A DNA stretch of 64,000 bases from Kitasatospora albolonga (GTDB lineage Bacteria; Actinomycetota; Actinomycetes; Streptomycetales; Streptomycetaceae). Both the position numbers and the translations under genes were made by a program. This document shows, piece by piece, positions 1-8,698 of this stretch. Numbering within the stretch: position 1 is the stretch's first letter; the number at the start of each line of letters is the position of its first letter. The stretch spans positions 7,248,001 through 7,312,000 of the forward strand of contig CP020563.1 of assembly GCA_002082585.1 (NCBI GenBank), written 5' to 3'. The notes beneath the pieces are model-generated. The model was not told the origin of the DNA. It ran no database searches and worked only from the letters and a program-made list of their open reading frames with translations.

Positions 1-693
1 CTCGGCCAGGAACCCCGCCTCGGGGCCGGACACCCCGTACCCCTCCAGCACGTCCGCGTACGCGGCGGCGCTCACCGGCACGTACCGCACCGGCCGCCCC
101 GCCGCCCGGCCGAGCTCCGCCGCCGCCTCCTCGAACGTCAGGCTCCGGGGCCCGGTCAGCTCGTACACGGCCCCCGCGTGCCCGTCCCCGGTCAGCGCCG
201 TCACCACCACATCGGCCAGGTCGTCGATGTCCAGGAACGGTTCGGCCGTCGACCCGGCGGGGAAGACCAGCTCACCCCCGAGCACGCTGTCCAGCAGGGC
301 ACCCTCGCTGAAGTTCTGCGCGAAGAACGCCGACCGTACGACGGTGAGCTCCACCGCCCCCACCGCATCCCGCAGCGCCTCCTCGGCCACGGCCGCCTGC
401 GGTTCGCCGCGCCCCGAGAGCAGCACCACCCGGCGGAGCCCGCTCGCCGCCGCGAGCCGCCCGAAGGCCGCCATCGCCGCGGGCGCACCGGGCACCGCGA
501 GATCCGGGTAGTACGTGATGTACGCGGCCTCCGCACCGGACAGCGCCGCCGCCCAGCCCGACTCGTCCTGCCAGTCGAAGCGCACCCCGCCGGTACGCGA
601 ACCCGCCCGGACCGGCACCCCCAGCGCCGTCAGCCGCTCCGCCACCCGGCGGCCGGTCTTGCCGGTACCGCTCGTCACCAGAACCGTTCCCAC
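1..693 (-). CDS. NmrA-like NAD(P)-binding oxidoreductase (C-terminus beyond window)
   Basis: Atypical short-chain dehydrogenase of the NmrA/HSCARG type, probably a cytosolic NAD(P)H-dependent reductase or redox sensor. The first residues read MGTVLVTSGTGKTGRRVAE, a first beta strand followed by the glycine-rich dinucleotide loop. Later stretches typical of the family include VVRSAFFAQNFSEG and FLDIDDLADVV. The frame runs off the left edge without a stop after 231 codons; full-length members are about 280 residues. GTG at 693 is preferred because it gives the best spacing from an AGGAAGAGG-like ribosome site; GTG at 702 is in frame and possible. It is divergent from an AraC regulator, a common pairing that suggests local control. 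Substrate unknown. Confidence 0.85.
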   Translation of the reverse strand, partial: MGTVLVTSGTGKTGRRVAERLTALGVPVRAGSRTGGVRFDWQDESGWAAALSGAEAAYITYYPDLAVPGAPAAMAAFGRLAAASGLRRVVLLSGRGEPQAAVAEEALRDAVGAVELTVVRSAFFAQNFSEGALLDSVLGGELVFPAGSTAEPFLDIDDLADVVVTALTGDGHAGAVYELTGPRSLTFEEAAAELGRAAGRPVRYVPVSAAAYADVLEGYGVSGPEAGFLAE

Positions 694-973
694 GGCCCTC
701 ACCTCTTCCTGTCCGCTTTTCCGGCCGCATTTCCGTCCGCCGGGGGTGCCGGTGTCCGTGCCGACCGGCCGCTTCGTATACGGCTTCTCCGTCATGTTTT
801 TCTCCGCCCTCCGTCTTCGGCCGTCCGTCTTCCGGCAGGTCTTCCGGCCTGGCTCCAGACTTCCGGGCGCCGGACACCGGGAACATCGTCGAGAAGCTCA
901 GCTCCCTCCGTCTGCGTCCAGACGGCGCCCCGGTCCGGCCCGCCCCCGCCCACCCGCGTCTACGCTGTCGCCC

Positions 974-1972
974 ATGGACGCTCTCGCCGGACTCCTGGAC
1001 GGACCCCGGGCCCGGGGCGCCTTCCTCCTGCGCATGGTGATGGAGCCGCCCTGGGCGGTCCGGGTCGCCGACCGGGCCCCGATCTGCCTGATGTCGGTCA
1101 CCCGGGGAACGGCGTGGATCGTCCCCTCGGAGGGGGCGGAGCCGGTCCGCCTGGACCCGGGTGACATCGCGGTGGTGCGCGGCCCGCACCCGTACACCGT
1201 CGCCGACGCGCCCGGCACCGAGCCGCACGCGCTGGTCGGGCCCGGCGGCCACTGCACCACCCTGCACGGGCGGCCGCTCTCCCAGGAGATGCTGCTGGGG
1301 GTACGGACCTGGGGCAACGCCGCCCACGGCGCCACGGCGGTGCTCGTCGGCACCTACCTGATGGACGGTGAGATCAGCCGCCGGCTGCTCGACGCCCTGC
1401 CGCCGCTGCTCCGGCTCCCCGCCGACCGGCGGACCGGGCCGCTGCTGGACCTGCTCGACGCGGAGATCGCGCAGGACGAACCGGGGCAGCACGTCGTGCT
1501 GGACCGGCTGCTGGACCTGCTGCTCATCGCCGTGCTGCGCGGCTGGTTCTCCCGGCCGGGCGCCGAGGCCCCGGCCTGGTACCGGGCCATGAGCGACCCC
1601 GTCGTCGGCGTGGCCCTCCGGCTGCTCCAGAACGACCCGGCGCACCCCTGGACCGTCGCCTCGCTCGCCGCCCGGGCCGGGGTCTCGCGGGCCGGGCTCG
1701 CCCGCCGCTTCACCGAACTGGTCGGCGAGCCCCCGATGGCGTACCTCACCGGCTGGCGGCTCGCGCTCGCCGCCGACCTGCTCCGGGAGAGCGACGCCAC
1801 GGTCGAGGCGGTGGCCCGGCGGGTCGGCTACAGCGCCCCGTTCGCCTTCAGTACGGCGTTCAAGCGCGTCCGGGGAGTGAGCCCGCAGGAGTACCGCGCG
1901 ACCGGAGACGGGGGCGAGCCCCCGGCCCGCACCGGTTTGCCGGAACGGCAACGTAACTTGCCCACGGGCTGA
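974..1972 (+). CDS. AraC-family regulator with N-terminal cupin
   Basis: Cytosolic DNA-binding regulator of 332 residues. The first ~200 residues form a cupin_6-type sensor (for example RLDPGDIAVVRGPHPYTV). Residues ~220-315 carry the two AraC helix-turn-helix motifs (VASLAARAGVSRAGLARRF and VEAVARRVGYSAPFAF), ending in the usual SPQEYR. The open frame extends upstream to 515, but that part is the antisense of the neighbouring oxidoreductase and lacks conserved features. ATG at 974 matches the family N-terminus. A TACGCT hexamer lies 8 nt before this ATG with no ribosome site between, so the message may be leaderless. The divergent NmrA-like gene is its most likely target. Confidence 0.88.
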   Translation: MDALAGLLDGPRARGAFLLRMVMEPPWAVRVADRAPICLMSVTRGTAWIVPSEGAEPVRLDPGDIAVVRGPHPYTVADAPGTEPHALVGPGGHCTTLHGRPLSQEMLLGVRTWGNAAHGATAVLVGTYLMDGEISRRLLDALPPLLRLPADRRTGPLLDLLDAEIAQDEPGQHVVLDRLLDLLLIAVLRGWFSRPGAEAPAWYRAMSDPVVGVALRLLQNDPAHPWTVASLAARAGVSRAGLARRFTELVGEPPMAYLTGWRLALAADLLRESDATVEAVARRVGYSAPFAFSTAFKRVRGVSPQEYRATGDGGEPPARTGLPERQRNLPTG

Positions 1973-1992
1973 CCTGCGGCGAAGGTGGCGCC

Positions 1993-2928
1993 ATGAGCAG
2001 CCACGCCGGACACGGCCACCACGACAGCCACAGCGACCGGGACGCGCACGTCCACACCCACGGACCGGGCGCGGCGGGCGCCGGTACGGAGTTCGACTGG
2101 AACGTCATGGGCCCGATGCTGGAGCAGGAGGCCGAGCTCAACAGCGGGCCCTACGAGGAGGCGGCCCGCTGGATTGCCGCCCTGCCCACCGCGCCGGAGG
2201 TGCGCCGGGTGCTCGACATCGGCAGCGGTCCCGGCGTCGTCACCTGTCTGCTGGCCGAGGTGTTCCCCGAGGCCGAGGTCGTCGCCGTGGACCCCACCCC
2301 CGCCCTCCTAGAGCGTACGGAGGACCGCGCCCGGCGCCTCAGCCTGAGCGGCCGCGTCCGGACGGTGGAGGCCGAACTCCCCCAGGACGCCGACCGGTTG
2401 GGCGAGGCCGATCTCGTCTGGGCCGGTAACTCCCTGCACCACATGGGCGACCAGCGCGCCGCCCTCACCCGCTTCGCCGGACTCCTGCGCCCCGGCGGGA
2501 CCGTGGCGCTCCTGGAGGGCGGGCTGCCCACCCGGCGGCTGCCCCGGGACCTCGGCTTCGGACGGCCCGGACTGGAGGCCCGGATGGACGCGGCCTCCGC
2601 CGCCCGGTTCGACCGGATGCGCACCGAACTCCCGGACGCCAGGCGGGAGACCGAGGACTGGCGGGCCCTGATCGAGGCGGCCGGGCTGACCCCGCAGGGC
2701 ACCCGCACCTTCCTGCTCGACCTGCCCGCCCCGCTCTCCGGGCCTGCCCGCGACCATGTGGTCACCCGGATGACCCGGGAGGCCGAGGTCCTCGGCGAAC
2801 TGCTCGACGCCGAGGACCGCGCCGTACTGGACCGGCTGCTGGACCCCGAGGACCCGGCCGGGCTCCACCGGCGGCCCGACGTCCACCTGCTCTCCGCCCG
2901 CACGGTCCACCTCGGCCGCCGTGACTGA
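1993..2928 (+). CDS. SAM-dependent class I methyltransferase with His-rich N-terminus
   Basis: Rossmann-fold methyltransferase of 311 residues. Motif I is VLDIGSGPG at about residue 73, followed by an acidic residue ending strand 2 (VVAVDPTPA), a motif II-like region (ADLVWAGNSLHHM) and motif III (LRPGGTVALLEGG). The first ~25 residues are unusual, with eight histidines mixed with Asp and Ser, a likely metal-binding tail outside the catalytic fold. The gene starts 20 nt after the AraC regulator, so the two are probably cotranscribed. Substrate cannot be predicted; a small molecule is likely. Confidence 0.85.
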   Translation: MSSHAGHGHHDSHSDRDAHVHTHGPGAAGAGTEFDWNVMGPMLEQEAELNSGPYEEAARWIAALPTAPEVRRVLDIGSGPGVVTCLLAEVFPEAEVVAVDPTPALLERTEDRARRLSLSGRVRTVEAELPQDADRLGEADLVWAGNSLHHMGDQRAALTRFAGLLRPGGTVALLEGGLPTRRLPRDLGFGRPGLEARMDAASAARFDRMRTELPDARRETEDWRALIEAAGLTPQGTRTFLLDLPAPLSGPARDHVVTRMTREAEVLGELLDAEDRAVLDRLLDPEDPAGLHRRPDVHLLSARTVHLGRRD

Positions 2929-2980
2929 GGGACCGGTCTGCGACTGAGAGACCCGTCCGTGGCTGAAGGACCCGTCCCGG
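2923..2980. repeat. three degenerate ~19-bp tandem repeats
   Basis: Three consecutive imperfect copies at 2923-2941, 2942-2960 and 2962-2980 share the pattern GACTGAGGGACCCGTCC. The first copy contains the methyltransferase stop codon. The block lies between convergent genes. No stem-loop was found; function unknown. Confidence 0.5.
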
Positions 2981-2987
2981 GTATGGG

Positions 2988-3461
2988 TCAGGACGGCGGT
3001 ACCGGCTCCAGCCGCCACCACTGGAAGGGGGAGTCGGTGTCCTCCCACTGCTGGACCGTGCCGCCCTCCTCGGCCGAACGGTCGGCGACCTCCATGACGA
3101 GCCCGCTGATGAAGCTCACCAGCGTCACCGTCCCCGGCGCCTCCAGGTGCTGTTCGATCAGCCACTCCTGGGCGCCGAAGTTGTTGGCCTTCCACTGCTG
3201 GATGCGGACGCCGTTCTCCGTGTCGGCGTTGGCCACGTCCAGCCGCTTCCCGCTGTGCGCGTTGACCAGGTGGTAGAGGGCCGCGCCCTCGTGCACCGGG
3301 GACACCAGCCACTCCTGGGCGGCCGTCCCGTCGTCCTTGCCCTGCTGGACCCGGGCACCGCTGCCCTTGGCCGCGCCGTGCACCTCCAGCACCAGGCCGC
3401 TGCCCACATTGCGCAGACGGTATGTGCCCGCCTCGACGACAGGCGCCGGATCGCTGCTCAT
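2988..3461 (-). CDS. single-domain ricin B-type (RICIN) lectin
   Basis: A 157-residue protein made of one beta-trefoil ricin B domain. The three repeats each end in a QxW-like motif: ARVQQGKDD (degenerate), VRIQQWKAN and GTVQQWEDT. There is no signal peptide or second domain, which is unusual because most Streptomyces RICIN domains are appended to secreted glycosidases. It may be cytosolic or leave by another route. ATG at 3461 was chosen; an in-frame GTG at 3473 is an alternative. A strong hairpin at 3504-3535 separates it from the upstream aldo/keto reductase, so it has its own transcript. Ligand unknown. Confidence 0.8.
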   Translation of the reverse strand: MSSDPAPVVEAGTYRLRNVGSGLVLEVHGAAKGSGARVQQGKDDGTAAQEWLVSPVHEGAALYHLVNAHSGKRLDVANADTENGVRIQQWKANNFGAQEWLIEQHLEAPGTVTLVSFISGLVMEVADRSAEEGGTVQQWEDTDSPFQWWRLEPVPPS

Positions 3462-3503
3462 TGCTCTGTTCACTCCCGGGACGTGGGGCTGTGGACCGAC
3501 GAC

Positions 3504-3535
3504 GGCGCCCCCACCGCCGTGACGGTGGGGGCGCC
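3504..3535 (-). terminator. 13-bp perfect stem hairpin downstream of aldo/keto reductase
   Basis: GGCGCCCCCACCG and its exact complement enclose the 6-nt loop CCGTGA. It begins 15 nt past the stop of the leftward aldo/keto reductase gene. No T-tract is present, which is usual for Streptomyces terminators. Confidence 0.75.
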
Positions 3536-3550
3536 GGGGGCACCTGGCGC

Positions 3551-4387
3551 TCAGGCGCCGAGGTTGAACTCCGCCGGGTCCGGGCCGAGCCGCTTGCCCT
3601 CGTCCAGCGCCGCGAAGGCGGCGAGGTCGTCGGCGTCCAGCTCGAAGCCGAACACGTCGATGTTCTCCTCGATCCGCGCCGGGGTCACGGACTTCGGGAT
3701 CACGATGTTGCCGGTCTGGAGGTGCCAGCGCAGGACCGCCTGGGCGGGGGTGCGGCCGTGCTTCTGGGCGATGGCGACGACCGTCGGCACCTCCAGCAGG
3801 CCCTTGCCCTGGCCCAGCGGCGACCATGCCTCGGTGGCGATGGAGTGCTCGGCGTGGAAGGCGCGCGCCTCGGCCTGCTGGAGCTGGGGGTGCAGCTCGA
3901 TCTGGTTGAGGACGGGGACCACGGAGGTCTCGTCCAGCAGCCGCTTCAGGTGCTCGGGGTGGAAGTTCGACACACCGATGGCCTTGGCCCGGCCCTCGGC
4001 GTAGATCTTCTCGAACGCCTTGTACGTCTCGGTGTACGCGTCCTTGGCCGGAACCGGCCAGTGGATCAGATACAGGTCGACGTAGTCCAGGCCGAGCTTG
4101 TCCAGCGAGGCGTCGAACGCGCGCAGCGTGCTGTCGTAGCCCTGCTCGCTGTTCCACAGCTTCGTGGTGACGAAGAGCTCGTCACGGGCGACACCGGAGG
4201 CGGCGATGGCCTTGCCGGTGCCCACCTCGTTCTCGTAGATCGCGGCGGTGTCGATGGACCGGTACCCGGACTCGATGGCCTTCGCGACCGCCTTCGCCGC
4301 CTCGTCGTCCGGCACCTGCCAGACACCGAAACCGAGCTGCGGCATGTCGAGGCCGTTGTTGAGGGTGATGGAGGGGACCTGGCTCAC
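3551..4387 (-). CDS. aldo/keto reductase (2,5-diketo-D-gluconate reductase-like)
   Basis: NADPH-dependent cytosolic carbonyl reductase of 278 residues, the usual length of the AKR5 group. The catalytic tetrad is visible: D46 and Y51 in the segment IDTAAIYENEVG, K76 in TTKLWN and H109 in LIHWP. The C-terminal cofactor segment has IPKSVTPARIEENIDVF, typical of NADPH-binding members. The start is GTG 4387. A TAGGAT hexamer ends ~9 nt upstream and there is no ribosome site, so the transcript may be leaderless. It is followed by a strong terminator hairpin. The physiological aldehyde or ketone is unknown. Confidence 0.92.
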   Translation of the reverse strand: MSQVPSITLNNGLDMPQLGFGVWQVPDDEAAKAVAKAIESGYRSIDTAAIYENEVGTGKAIAASGVARDELFVTTKLWNSEQGYDSTLRAFDASLDKLGLDYVDLYLIHWPVPAKDAYTETYKAFEKIYAEGRAKAIGVSNFHPEHLKRLLDETSVVPVLNQIELHPQLQQAEARAFHAEHSIATEAWSPLGQGKGLLEVPTVVAIAQKHGRTPAQAVLRWHLQTGNIVIPKSVTPARIEENIDVFGFELDADDLAAFAALDEGKRLGPDPAEFNLGA

Positions 4388-4469
4388 GAGCGGTCGATCC
4401 TAACGTCGTCGGTTGGTACTCCGTACGACAACGAGCGGGCGGGCCCAGGCATTCCCGCCCCGGGCACGG

Positions 4470-6293
4470 TCAGTGGTAGAGCGCGTCGACCTCGACCGCG
4501 TACGCCGTCTCGATCGCCCGCCGCTTCAGCTTCAGCGAGGGCGTCAGCAGCCCGTGCTCCTCGGTGAACGGATGGGCCAGAATCCGGAACGTACGGATCG
4601 ACTCGGCCTGCGACACCGCCGTGTTGGCGGCCACCACCGCCCGGCGGACCTCCATCTCCAGGTCCGGATCGCGCACCAGGTCGGCGGGGCCGAGCGGGGT
4701 ACGGCCCTGCATGGAGAGCCAGTGGTCCACGGACTCCTGGTCGATGGTGACCAGCGCCGCGATGTACGGGCGGTCGTTGCCGACGACGATGCACTGGGCG
4801 ACCAGCGGATGGGCCCGTACGCGCTCCTCCAGACCGGCCGGCGACACGCTCTTGCCGCCGGACGTCACCAGGATCTCCTTCTTCCGCCCGGTGATCGTCA
4901 GATAGCCGTCCGCGTCCAGCGCGCCGAGGTCCCCGGTGGCCAGCCAGCCGTCGTCGAGCGCGGCCCGGGTGGCGGCCGGATTGCCCAGATAGCCGGAGAA
5001 GACGTGGGGGCCGTACAGCCAGACCTCGCCGTCGTCCGCGATGTGCACCGAGGTGCCGGGGATGGGCTGCCCGACCGTGCCGTAGCGGGTGCGCTCGGGC
5101 GGATTGGCGGTGGCGGCGGCGGTCGACTCGGTCAGCCCATACCCCTCGAAGACGCCCACCCCGGCGCCCGCGAAGAACAGGCCGAGCCTGCGGTTCATGC
5201 CCGAGCCGCCCGACATCGCGTGCCGCACCCGGCCGCCCAGCGCGTCACGGACCTTCTTGTACACGACCTTGTCGAAGAACTGGTGCTGCACCCGCAGCCC
5301 GGCGGACGGCCCGGGCCCGAGCCCGAACGCCTTCTGCTCCAGCGCCTCGGCGTACTTCACCGCGATGTCCACGGCCTTGTCGAACGGCCCGGCCCTGCCC
5401 TCCGTCTCGGCCCTGCGGCGGGCGCCGCTGAACACCTTCTCGAAGATATGGGGCACCGCCAGGATGAAGGTGGGCCGGAACGTCATCAGGTCCGGCATCA
5501 GCGCGTTCGCCGACAGCTCCGGCTGATGGCCCAGCTTGACCCGGCCCCGTACCGCCGCGATCTCCACCATCCGGCCGAAGACGTGCGCCAGCGGCAGGAA
5601 GAGCAGGGTGGCCGCCTCGTCGCCGGGCCTGGAGTGGAACACGGGCTCCCAGCGGGCGACCATCGTGTCGCTCTCGAACATGAAGCTCGCGTGCGTGATC
5701 ACGCACCCCTTGGGGCGGCCGGTCGTGCCCGAGGTGTAGATCACCGTGGCCACGGAGTCGGGCGTCACCGCGCGCCGGTGCCGGTGCACGACCTCGTCGT
5801 CGACCGCCCGGCCCGCGCCGACCAGCTCGTCCACCGCACCGGCGTCCAGCTGCCACAGCCGCTTGAGGCGCGGCAGCCGGTCGATCACCGAGCCGACGGT
5901 CATCGCGTGGTCCTCGTGCTCGACCATCACCGCCACCACCTCGGCGTCGTGCAGCATCCAGTGGACCTGCTCGGCGGAGGAGGTCGGGTAGACCGGCACC
6001 GACTGGGCCCCCACCGACCAGACCGCGAAGTCGAAGAGCGTCCACTCGTACCGGGTACGGGACATGAGGGCGACCCGGTCGCCGAACCTGACCCCGTGCG
6101 CGATCAGCCCCTTCGCCAGGGCCAGCACCTCGTCGCGGAACGCCTCCGACGTCACATCCCGCCACTGCCCGTCCGCGTCCTTGCGGCCGAGCGCGACCCG
6201 CCGCGGGTCGTGCTCGGCGTAGTCGAAGACCACATCGGCCAGACCGCCGACCAGGGGCGCCGCAGCCAGGGGTGGGACAGTGAATTCACGCAA
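4470..6293 (-). CDS. long-chain fatty acid--CoA ligase (AMP-binding)
   Basis: Acyl-adenylate-forming enzyme of 607 residues that activates fatty acids to acyl-CoA using ATP. Motifs in order are the P-loop YTSGTTGRPKG (~residue 185), YGLTESTAAAT (A5 region), TGDLGALDADGYLTITGRKK (A7/A8 hinge, ~residue 455) and a C-terminal lysine region (LTPSLKLKRR). The start is taken as TTG 6293, which gives the family N-terminus LREFTVPP and has GAGGAG 7 nt upstream; the ATG at 6320 lacks such a site. Membrane-associated beta-oxidation or lipid recycling is the expected role. It stands alone in its transcript. Confidence 0.92.
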   Translation of the reverse strand: MREFTVPPLAAAPLVGGLADVVFDYAEHDPRRVALGRKDADGQWRDVTSEAFRDEVLALAKGLIAHGVRFGDRVALMSRTRYEWTLFDFAVWSVGAQSVPVYPTSSAEQVHWMLHDAEVVAVMVEHEDHAMTVGSVIDRLPRLKRLWQLDAGAVDELVGAGRAVDDEVVHRHRRAVTPDSVATVIYTSGTTGRPKGCVITHASFMFESDTMVARWEPVFHSRPGDEAATLLFLPLAHVFGRMVEIAAVRGRVKLGHQPELSANALMPDLMTFRPTFILAVPHIFEKVFSGARRRAETEGRAGPFDKAVDIAVKYAEALEQKAFGLGPGPSAGLRVQHQFFDKVVYKKVRDALGGRVRHAMSGGSGMNRRLGLFFAGAGVGVFEGYGLTESTAAATANPPERTRYGTVGQPIPGTSVHIADDGEVWLYGPHVFSGYLGNPAATRAALDDGWLATGDLGALDADGYLTITGRKKEILVTSGGKSVSPAGLEERVRAHPLVAQCIVVGNDRPYIAALVTIDQESVDHWLSMQGRTPLGPADLVRDPDLEMEVRRAVVAANTAVSQAESIRTFRILAHPFTEEHGLLTPSLKLKRRAIETAYAVEVDALYH

Positions 6294-6601
6294 TGACCTG
6301 CTCCTCGTGGCGCTCCGCACAGCGCCGCGACGCTACCCCAACCGGGGGCCCGGCGGGAGGGCCCGAGCCGCCCGCAAAACGGGCCGTCCCCAGAGGTCAA
6401 CCGTCGAAATCCGGCCAGAAGGGCAAGGCTCGGGCGTACTTCTGCCGGAGGAGTGAGCGGCTCGCGGTCACATCTCCACCGAATCCGCCCCCCGAGGGCA
6501 CGCACGGCTGCTTCCGGGCCCGGAGGCCCCTGCTCGGGCCCGGCCTCAAGGCTCCCGTCCGGTCCGGGAACTCACGCCCGGCCGCCGGACGGCCCCCGAG
6601 C
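6294..6601. other. 308-bp intergenic region between LysR and acyl-CoA ligase genes
   Basis: Non-coding by codon bias. It contains the LysR terminator hairpin (6514-6543) and, on the minus strand, the promoter region of the ligase. A TTGACC hexamer (minus strand, ~6398-6403) and TAGCGT (~6330-6335) are the best promoter-like words but their spacing is not standard. Nothing else is evident. Confidence 0.5.
6514..6543 (-). terminator. hairpin downstream of LysR gene
   Basis: Nine-base perfect arms (CCGGGCCCG and CGGGCCCGG) flank a 12-nt loop, ~60 nt past the LysR stop codon. No T-tract. Confidence 0.55.
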
Positions 6602-7489
6602 TCACTCCCGGCCGCCGATGCCCCGGTGCAGCCGGTCCCCGCCCGCCAGGATCGCCCCCGCCAGCGCGTCCGCCGCCTCCTGTGCCGCGCCCCGGCGCTC
6701 CCCGTGCAGCAGGACGAAGTCGACCCCGCCCGGCTCCGGCAGCCCCGCCCGCGCCGGAACCGGTGCCAGCCCCGGCGGGATCAGCCCCCGCGAGTGCACC
6801 ATCACACCGAGCCCCGCCCGCGCCGCCGCCACCAGGGCGCTCAGGCTCGTACTCGTACACGCGATCCGCCAGGCCCGCCCGTGCTCCTCCAGCACCTCCA
6901 GGGCGCGGGCCCGGGTGATGCCCGGCGGCGGGAAGACGATGAGCGGCACCGGGCGTTCCGGATCGATCCGCAGCCGCGGCGCGCCGATCCAGTCCAGCGT
7001 GTCCCGCCACACCGGCTCGCCGTGGCTGTCGCCGGTCCTCCGCTTGGCCAGCACCAGATCCAGCCTGCCCGCCTCCAGCTGCCGGTGCAGGGTCCCGGAG
7101 AGCTCCACCGTGAGTTCCAGTTCGACGTCCGGGTGGTCGCGGCGGAACGACTCCAGGATCTCCGGCAGCCGGGTCAGCACGAAGTCCTCACAGGCCCCGA
7201 AGCGGAGCCGGCCGCGCAGCCGGGTGCCCGCGAAGAAGGCGGCGGCCCGCTCGTGCGCCGCCAGGATCGTCCGGGCGAAGCCGAGCATGGCCTCGCCGTC
7301 CTCGGTCAGGTCGACCCGGTGGGTGTCCCGCGCGAACAGCTGCCGCCCGGCCGCCTCCTCCAGCCGCCGCACGTGCTGGCTCACCGTGGACTGGCGGATT
7401 CCCAGCCTGCGGGCGGCCTGGGTGAAGCTCAGGGTCTGGGCGACCGCGAGGAAGGTACGGAGCTGGGCGGGGTCGTAGGAGGTGTCCAC
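6602..7489 (-). CDS. LysR-family transcriptional regulator
   Basis: A 295-residue LTTR. The N-terminal winged helix is clear: LRTFLAVAQTLSFTQAARRL, then IRQSTVSQHVRRLEEAAG. The effector domain starts near residue 95 (GRLRFGACEDFVLTRLPEIL). It is divergent from the BASS-family transporter at 7637, across a 147-bp promoter region. This is a frequent arrangement in actinobacteria in which the LTTR controls the transporter and itself. The inducing ligand is unknown. Confidence 0.92.
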   Translation of the reverse strand: MDTSYDPAQLRTFLAVAQTLSFTQAARRLGIRQSTVSQHVRRLEEAAGRQLFARDTHRVDLTEDGEAMLGFARTILAAHERAAAFFAGTRLRGRLRFGACEDFVLTRLPEILESFRRDHPDVELELTVELSGTLHRQLEAGRLDLVLAKRRTGDSHGEPVWRDTLDWIGAPRLRIDPERPVPLIVFPPPGITRARALEVLEEHGRAWRIACTSTSLSALVAAARAGLGVMVHSRGLIPPGLAPVPARAGLPEPGGVDFVLLHGERRGAAQEAADALAGAILAGGDRLHRGIGGRE

Positions 7490-7636
7490 GTACCCACGCT
7501 AACGGCCCTTATCGCGTTCCGTGATGACAGTCAGAGAGGTGTGAGGGATTCCCGATCGCCGCATGGGAGGCAGGATGGTGGGGCACTGCAGGAAGCCCGA
7601 AGCCGCCCACGCGCCGCAGAGAAGCCACAGGAGCAC

Positions 7637-8668
7637 ATGAGCCGCCGCCGCACCCTCGCCCTGCCGTCCTGGCTGCCGGTCGACGCGTACATCCTGGCGC
7701 TGGTCGGCACGGTCGTTCTCGCCGCGCTGCTGCCCGCACGCGGTGCCGCCGCCGATGTGGCGGGCGGGGCCTCCACCGGGGCGGTCGCCCTCCTCTTCTT
7801 CCTCTACGGGGCCCGGCTCTCGACGGCCGAGGCGCTCGACGGGCTGAAGCACTGGCGGCTCCACCTCACCGTCCTGGCCTGCACGTTCGTCGCCTTCCCG
7901 CTGCTGGGGCTGGCCAGCAAGGGCCTGGTGCCGTACGTGCTGACGCCCGAGCTCCAGGCGGGCTTCCTCTTCCTGTGCCTCGTGCCCTCGACGATCCAGT
8001 CCTCGATCGCCTTCACCTCGATCGCCCGGGGGAACGTGCCCGCCGCGATCTGCGCCGGGTCCTTCTCCAGCCTCACCGGGATCTTCCTCACCCCGCTGCT
8101 CGCCGCGCTCCTGCTCGGCTCCGCGGCCGGCGGGTTCTCGGCGGACTCGCTGCTGAGGATCGTGCTCCAGCTGCTCGTCCCGTTCCTCGCCGGACAGTTC
8201 CTGCGCCGCTGGGTCGGCGGTTTCCTGACCCGGCACAAGAAGGTGCTCGGCCTGGTGGACCGCGGCTCGATCCTGCTGGTCGTCTACACCGCGTTCAGCG
8301 AGGGCATGGCCGCCGGTGTCTGGAGCCGGGTCACCCCGGCCAGGCTCGGCGCCCTGCTCGCGGCCGAGGCGGTCCTGCTGGCCCTGATGCTCGCGCTGAC
8401 CTGGTACGGGGCGCGGCGGCTCGGCTTCGGCCGGGAGGACCGGATCGCCATCCAGTTCGCCGGGTCGAAGAAGAGCCTGGCGGCGGGGCTGCCGATGGCG
8501 AGCGTGCTGTTCGGCGCGCACGCGAGCCTCGCCGTGCTGCCGCTGATGCTCTTCCACCAGATGCAGCTGATGGTCTGCGCGGTCATCGCGAAGCGCCGCT
8601 CGCGGGACCCGGAACCGGCACAGGACGATCGGCCCCGGCGACAGGACCCCGTACCGACCGCCTCCTGA
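7637..8668 (+). CDS. BASS-family (bile acid:sodium symporter-like) transporter
   Basis: Integral membrane protein of 343 residues with about ten hydrophobic segments, of the YfeH/PSE-type BASS group. Conserved segments are FLYGARLSTAEALDGL early on, IQSSIAFTSIARGN in the middle and IQFAGSKKSLAAGLPMA near the C-terminus; the last two contain the family's ion and substrate site residues. ATG 7637 follows an AGGAG site by about 6 nt; longer in-frame starts overlap the LysR gene and are rejected. Despite the family name, bacterial members often carry organic anions. Probably controlled by the divergent LysR regulator. Confidence 0.88.
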   Translation: MSRRRTLALPSWLPVDAYILALVGTVVLAALLPARGAAADVAGGASTGAVALLFFLYGARLSTAEALDGLKHWRLHLTVLACTFVAFPLLGLASKGLVPYVLTPELQAGFLFLCLVPSTIQSSIAFTSIARGNVPAAICAGSFSSLTGIFLTPLLAALLLGSAAGGFSADSLLRIVLQLLVPFLAGQFLRRWVGGFLTRHKKVLGLVDRGSILLVVYTAFSEGMAAGVWSRVTPARLGALLAAEAVLLALMLALTWYGARRLGFGREDRIAIQFAGSKKSLAAGLPMASVLFGAHASLAVLPLMLFHQMQLMVCAVIAKRRSRDPEPAQDDRPRRQDPVPTAS

Positions 8669-8671
8669 GAG

Positions 8672-8698
8672 GGGTGAAGGGGCCAGGCCCCGTCACCC
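8672..8698. terminator. bidirectional terminator between BASS transporter and fdhD
   Basis: GGGTGA and TCACCC form an outer stem; GGGGCC-A-GGCCCC forms the inner stem, with one mismatched pair between them. It lies between two convergent genes and overlaps the fdhD stop codon. Confidence 0.6.
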
